Shown: one piece after another, positions 41,928 to 43,513 of the stretch | Layout of the letters: every line of letters starts with the position of its first letter | How positions within the stretch are numbered: the first letter of the stretch is position 1 | From: an uncultured Ruminococcus sp. | GTDB taxonomy: Bacteria > Bacillota > Clostridia > Oscillospirales > Ruminococcaceae | Assembly: GCA_944386525.1 (NCBI GenBank) | Contig: CALXBL010000006.1 | Location: forward strand, 1 to 43,513 | Length of the DNA: 43,513 nt | Direction of reading: 5' to 3' | Program-made: the position numbers and the translations under genes | Notes under the pieces: model-generated | What the model saw: the letters and a program-made list of their open reading frames with translations, nothing else | Told to the model about the DNA's origin: nothing | The model's database searches: none

Positions 41928-43513
41928 TTATCTTCTCTTCTTATTAACAGCAGCTATTGCTGCCATTACTACTATAGATGCACTGATAGGAATCAGAAGC
42001 ATTACATCATCAGCAGTCTGAGGAGATGATGTTGTACCGCCTCTTCTTGTAGTTGTCTTCTTTGTAGTCTTGGATGTGGCAGTAGTTGTTGTCGTTGTAG
42101 TAGAGCCATCTGTAGTGGTAGTAGTTTCTGCTGTAGTGGTTGTGGTGGTAGTAGCTGTTGTTGTCTCGGCAGCCTGACTAATACGGTCATACATATCTAC
42201 TATCATATCTGCCTGCGCAACTCTTTCACCATCTTCATTAAAGATGTAGAGAACGTCATCATTTATCACAAACTCAATAGGATCAGCAAGTTCATAGCCC
42301 TCAGGTGCTGATGCTTCAACCAGTTCATAAACTATATCCTCACTGAGATCAGCTATCTGATAAGATGTTCCATTTGTTGTCCACTCATAAACTACACTGT
42401 TATTGCTGCGAATCTGGAGCACAGCCCCTGAAACATGATTACCTGTAGCCGTATCACCGCTAAGTTCAAGCTTGTTGATGCTTACCATGTGAATTATCGG
42501 ATGTGTGGTTGTTTCTGTTGTTGTATCGGTAGTTTCAGCAGTTGTTTCAGTTTCGATGCCGGTAGTTGTGGTTGTAGTCGTCGTTGTTGTAGTTGTCGTA
42601 GTAGTAAGAACAATCTTTTCATCATACATGATGATACTTCCGCCTGTTGCCGTCATAGTATCGTCATTGTTGATTATATAAATCTCCTCGCCTATAACCT
42701 TGAACTCGATAGGCTGTGCATAGTAGTATCCCTCGGGAGGTGCTACCTCCGACAATGTGTAGATAACATCTGCTTTCAGACCAACAAGCTCATGAGGAGT
42801 TCCGTCACTATGCCATGCATCAATTACAGTACCGTTATCTGCAGTAACCTTCAGATATGCACCTACTACAGGTTCGCCTACTTCACCATTTACAATACCC
42901 ACCTTGGCAATGTCAATTTTTACTGTTGCCTCAGTAATAATTGTAGTAGTAGTTGTTGTCGTTGTAGTAGTTGTTGTGGTCGTTGCTGCAGTAGTAGTTG
43001 AAGTAGTTGTATCATCTGTATCCTTTGTAATAACAGTTGTGGTGCCAGATGCCGTTGTCGTATCGGATATTATAGGTCTTGATGTAGTTGTTGTAGAAGT
43101 TATGGTAGGTGTTGTTGGCCCAATAGATGTAAGTGTCATTGTTGCTGTAGTAGTTGTAGTTGTAGGCTTTGTGGTAGTCGTTGCTGTAGTTGTTGTTGAT
43201 GTTGTGGTAGGTGTTGTAGGCCCGATAGACGTAAGTGTCGTTTTTGCTGTAGTAGTTGTAGTTGTAGGCTTTGTAGTAGTAGTCGTTGCTGTAGTTGTTG
43301 TTGATGTTGTGGTAGGTGTTGTAGGCCCGATAGACGTAAGTGTCGTTGTTGCTGTAGTAGTTGTAGTCGTAGGTTTTGTAGTAGTCGTCGTTGCTGTAGT
43401 TGTTATTTCGGACTTCTTCTCGTCCTTGACAATAAGTGTTTTACCATCAGCGGACACTTCAACTTCGCCATCTGTAATTGCAGTAAGTACTTCCTTAACT
43501 ACTCCGTTTTCTA
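41928..43513 (-). CDS. Surface protein with Thr repeats, two Cna-B-like domains and sorting-like tail (5' end outside window)
   Basis: The frame is open to the window edge, so the N-terminus is missing. The visible part of about 528 residues has, in order, a Lys/Glu stretch, a Thr-rich tandem repeat array, a first SpaA/Cna-B-like domain (VKIDIAKVG, later TLSEVAPPEGYYYA and MYDEK), a Thr-rich spacer, a second such domain (VSINKLEL, ELVEASAPEGYELA), another Thr spacer and a C-terminal tail: SPQTADD, a hydrophobic helix and NKKRR. The domains keep the Lys and Glu expected for isopeptide bonds. It is likely cell-wall attached and adhesive. Confidence 0.8.
   Translation of the reverse strand, partial: ENGVVKEVLTAITDGEVEVSADGKTLIVKDEKKSEITTTATTTTTKPTTTTTTATTTLTSIGPTTPTTTSTTTTATTTTTKPTTTTTTAKTTLTSIGPTTPTTTSTTTTATTTTKPTTTTTTATMTLTSIGPTTPTITSTTTTSRPIISDTTTASGTTTVITKDTDDTTTSTTTAATTTTTTTTTTTTTTIITEATVKIDIAKVGIVNGEVGEPVVGAYLKVTADNGTVIDAWHSDGTPHELVGLKADVIYTLSEVAPPEGYYYAQPIEFKVIGEEIYIINNDDTMTATGGSIIMYDEKIVLTTTTTTTTTTTTTTTGIETETTAETTDTTTETTTHPIIHMVSINKLELSGDTATGNHVSGAVLQIRSNNSVVYEWTTNGTSYQIADLSEDIVYELVEASAPEGYELADPIEFVINDDVLYIFNEDGERVAQADMIVDMYDRISQAAETTTATTTTTTTAETTTTTDGSTTTTTTTATSKTTKKTTTRRGGTTSSPQTADDVMLLIPISASIVVMAAIAAVNKKRR
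43095..43403 (-). repeat. Three Thr-rich tandem repeats of 34-35 codons
   Basis: Each unit contains KPTTTTTT, then TLTSIGPTTPT and ends in TTS. Units are 102, 105 and 102 bp long and nearly identical at DNA level around the GGCCC(G/A)ATAGA segment at 43117, 43219 and 43324. Synonymous Thr codons are mixed. Slippage or recombination could change the copy number. Confidence 0.85.

Noticed and set aside
43095..43403. Regular repeats considered as a CRISPR array
   Set aside because: The units are 102-105 bp, in frame, contiguous, without unique spacers, and encode Thr-rich protein.

Overview
The window reads as a chromosomal segment of a low-to-mid GC Firmicute of the Oscillospiraceae/Ruminococcaceae type, most likely a fibre-degrading Ruminococcus of the R. 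albus group (inference). Supporting signs are the complete spoIIIA sporulation operon, the clostridial gene order nusB-xseAB-ispA-dxs-tlyA-nadK-argR-recN, a lipoprotein GH5 endoglucanase, a domain-permuted GH3 beta-glucosidase, xylose isomerase, threonine-rich linkers in surface proteins and a VTC/DUF4956/carbohydrate-binding lipoprotein cassette. There is no phage, IS, CRISPR, tRNA or rRNA signature. Promoters are mostly textbook sigma-A (TTGACA-like, 16-17 bp, TATAAT).

Layout. 1-2860 (+): rpsO with a leader that can fold as a pseudoknot, then pnp and a strong terminator. 2909-13345 (-): one long housekeeping operon, transcribed from a promoter at 13465-13493 through a structured leader: nusB, a divergent TsaD/Kae1-like gene, xseA, xseB, ispA, dxs, tlyA, nadK, argR, recN, azlC, azlD. 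Most junctions overlap by a few bases. 13494-18313 (-): spoIIIAA to spoIIIAH, all eight genes, with an unusual start region. 18508-19219 (-): HU and a lysine/alanine-rich DUF6465-type protein from a consensus promoter. 19299-22666 (-): a ribbon-helix-helix protein followed by clpB.

22797-25759 (-): a VTC-domain protein, a DUF4956 membrane protein and a threonine-linked beta-helix lipoprotein, a compact cytoplasm-membrane-surface cassette whose function is not established. 25830-26198 (+): a YdbC/PC4-like ssDNA-binding protein. 26204-29295 (-): class III fructose-bisphosphatase followed by a membrane-anchored SGNH hydrolase. 29431-31452: a MATE/SpoVB-like flippase whose 3' end overlaps the convergent ybaK-like gene.

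31654-39985: a plant-polysaccharide region with a secreted GH5, a divergent small membrane protein, xylA, an AraC-type regulator and a cytoplasmic GH3. GH5 would cut glucan chains outside the cell, GH3 would hydrolyse imported oligosaccharides, and XylA would process xylose; the AraC-type protein is the natural candidate regulator of GH3. 39995-41853: a doubtful small ORF and two tRNA anticodon-loop modification enzymes (TtcA-like, TcdA). 41861-43513 (-): the 3' part of a large surface protein with Thr-rich tandem repeats, two SpaA/Cna-B-like domains and a C-terminal sorting-signal-like tail; its start lies outside the window.

Start codons were chosen from Shine-Dalgarno position, family length and operon overlap, so many differ from the longest open frame. 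No database search was possible; family names rest on recognised motifs and gene order.
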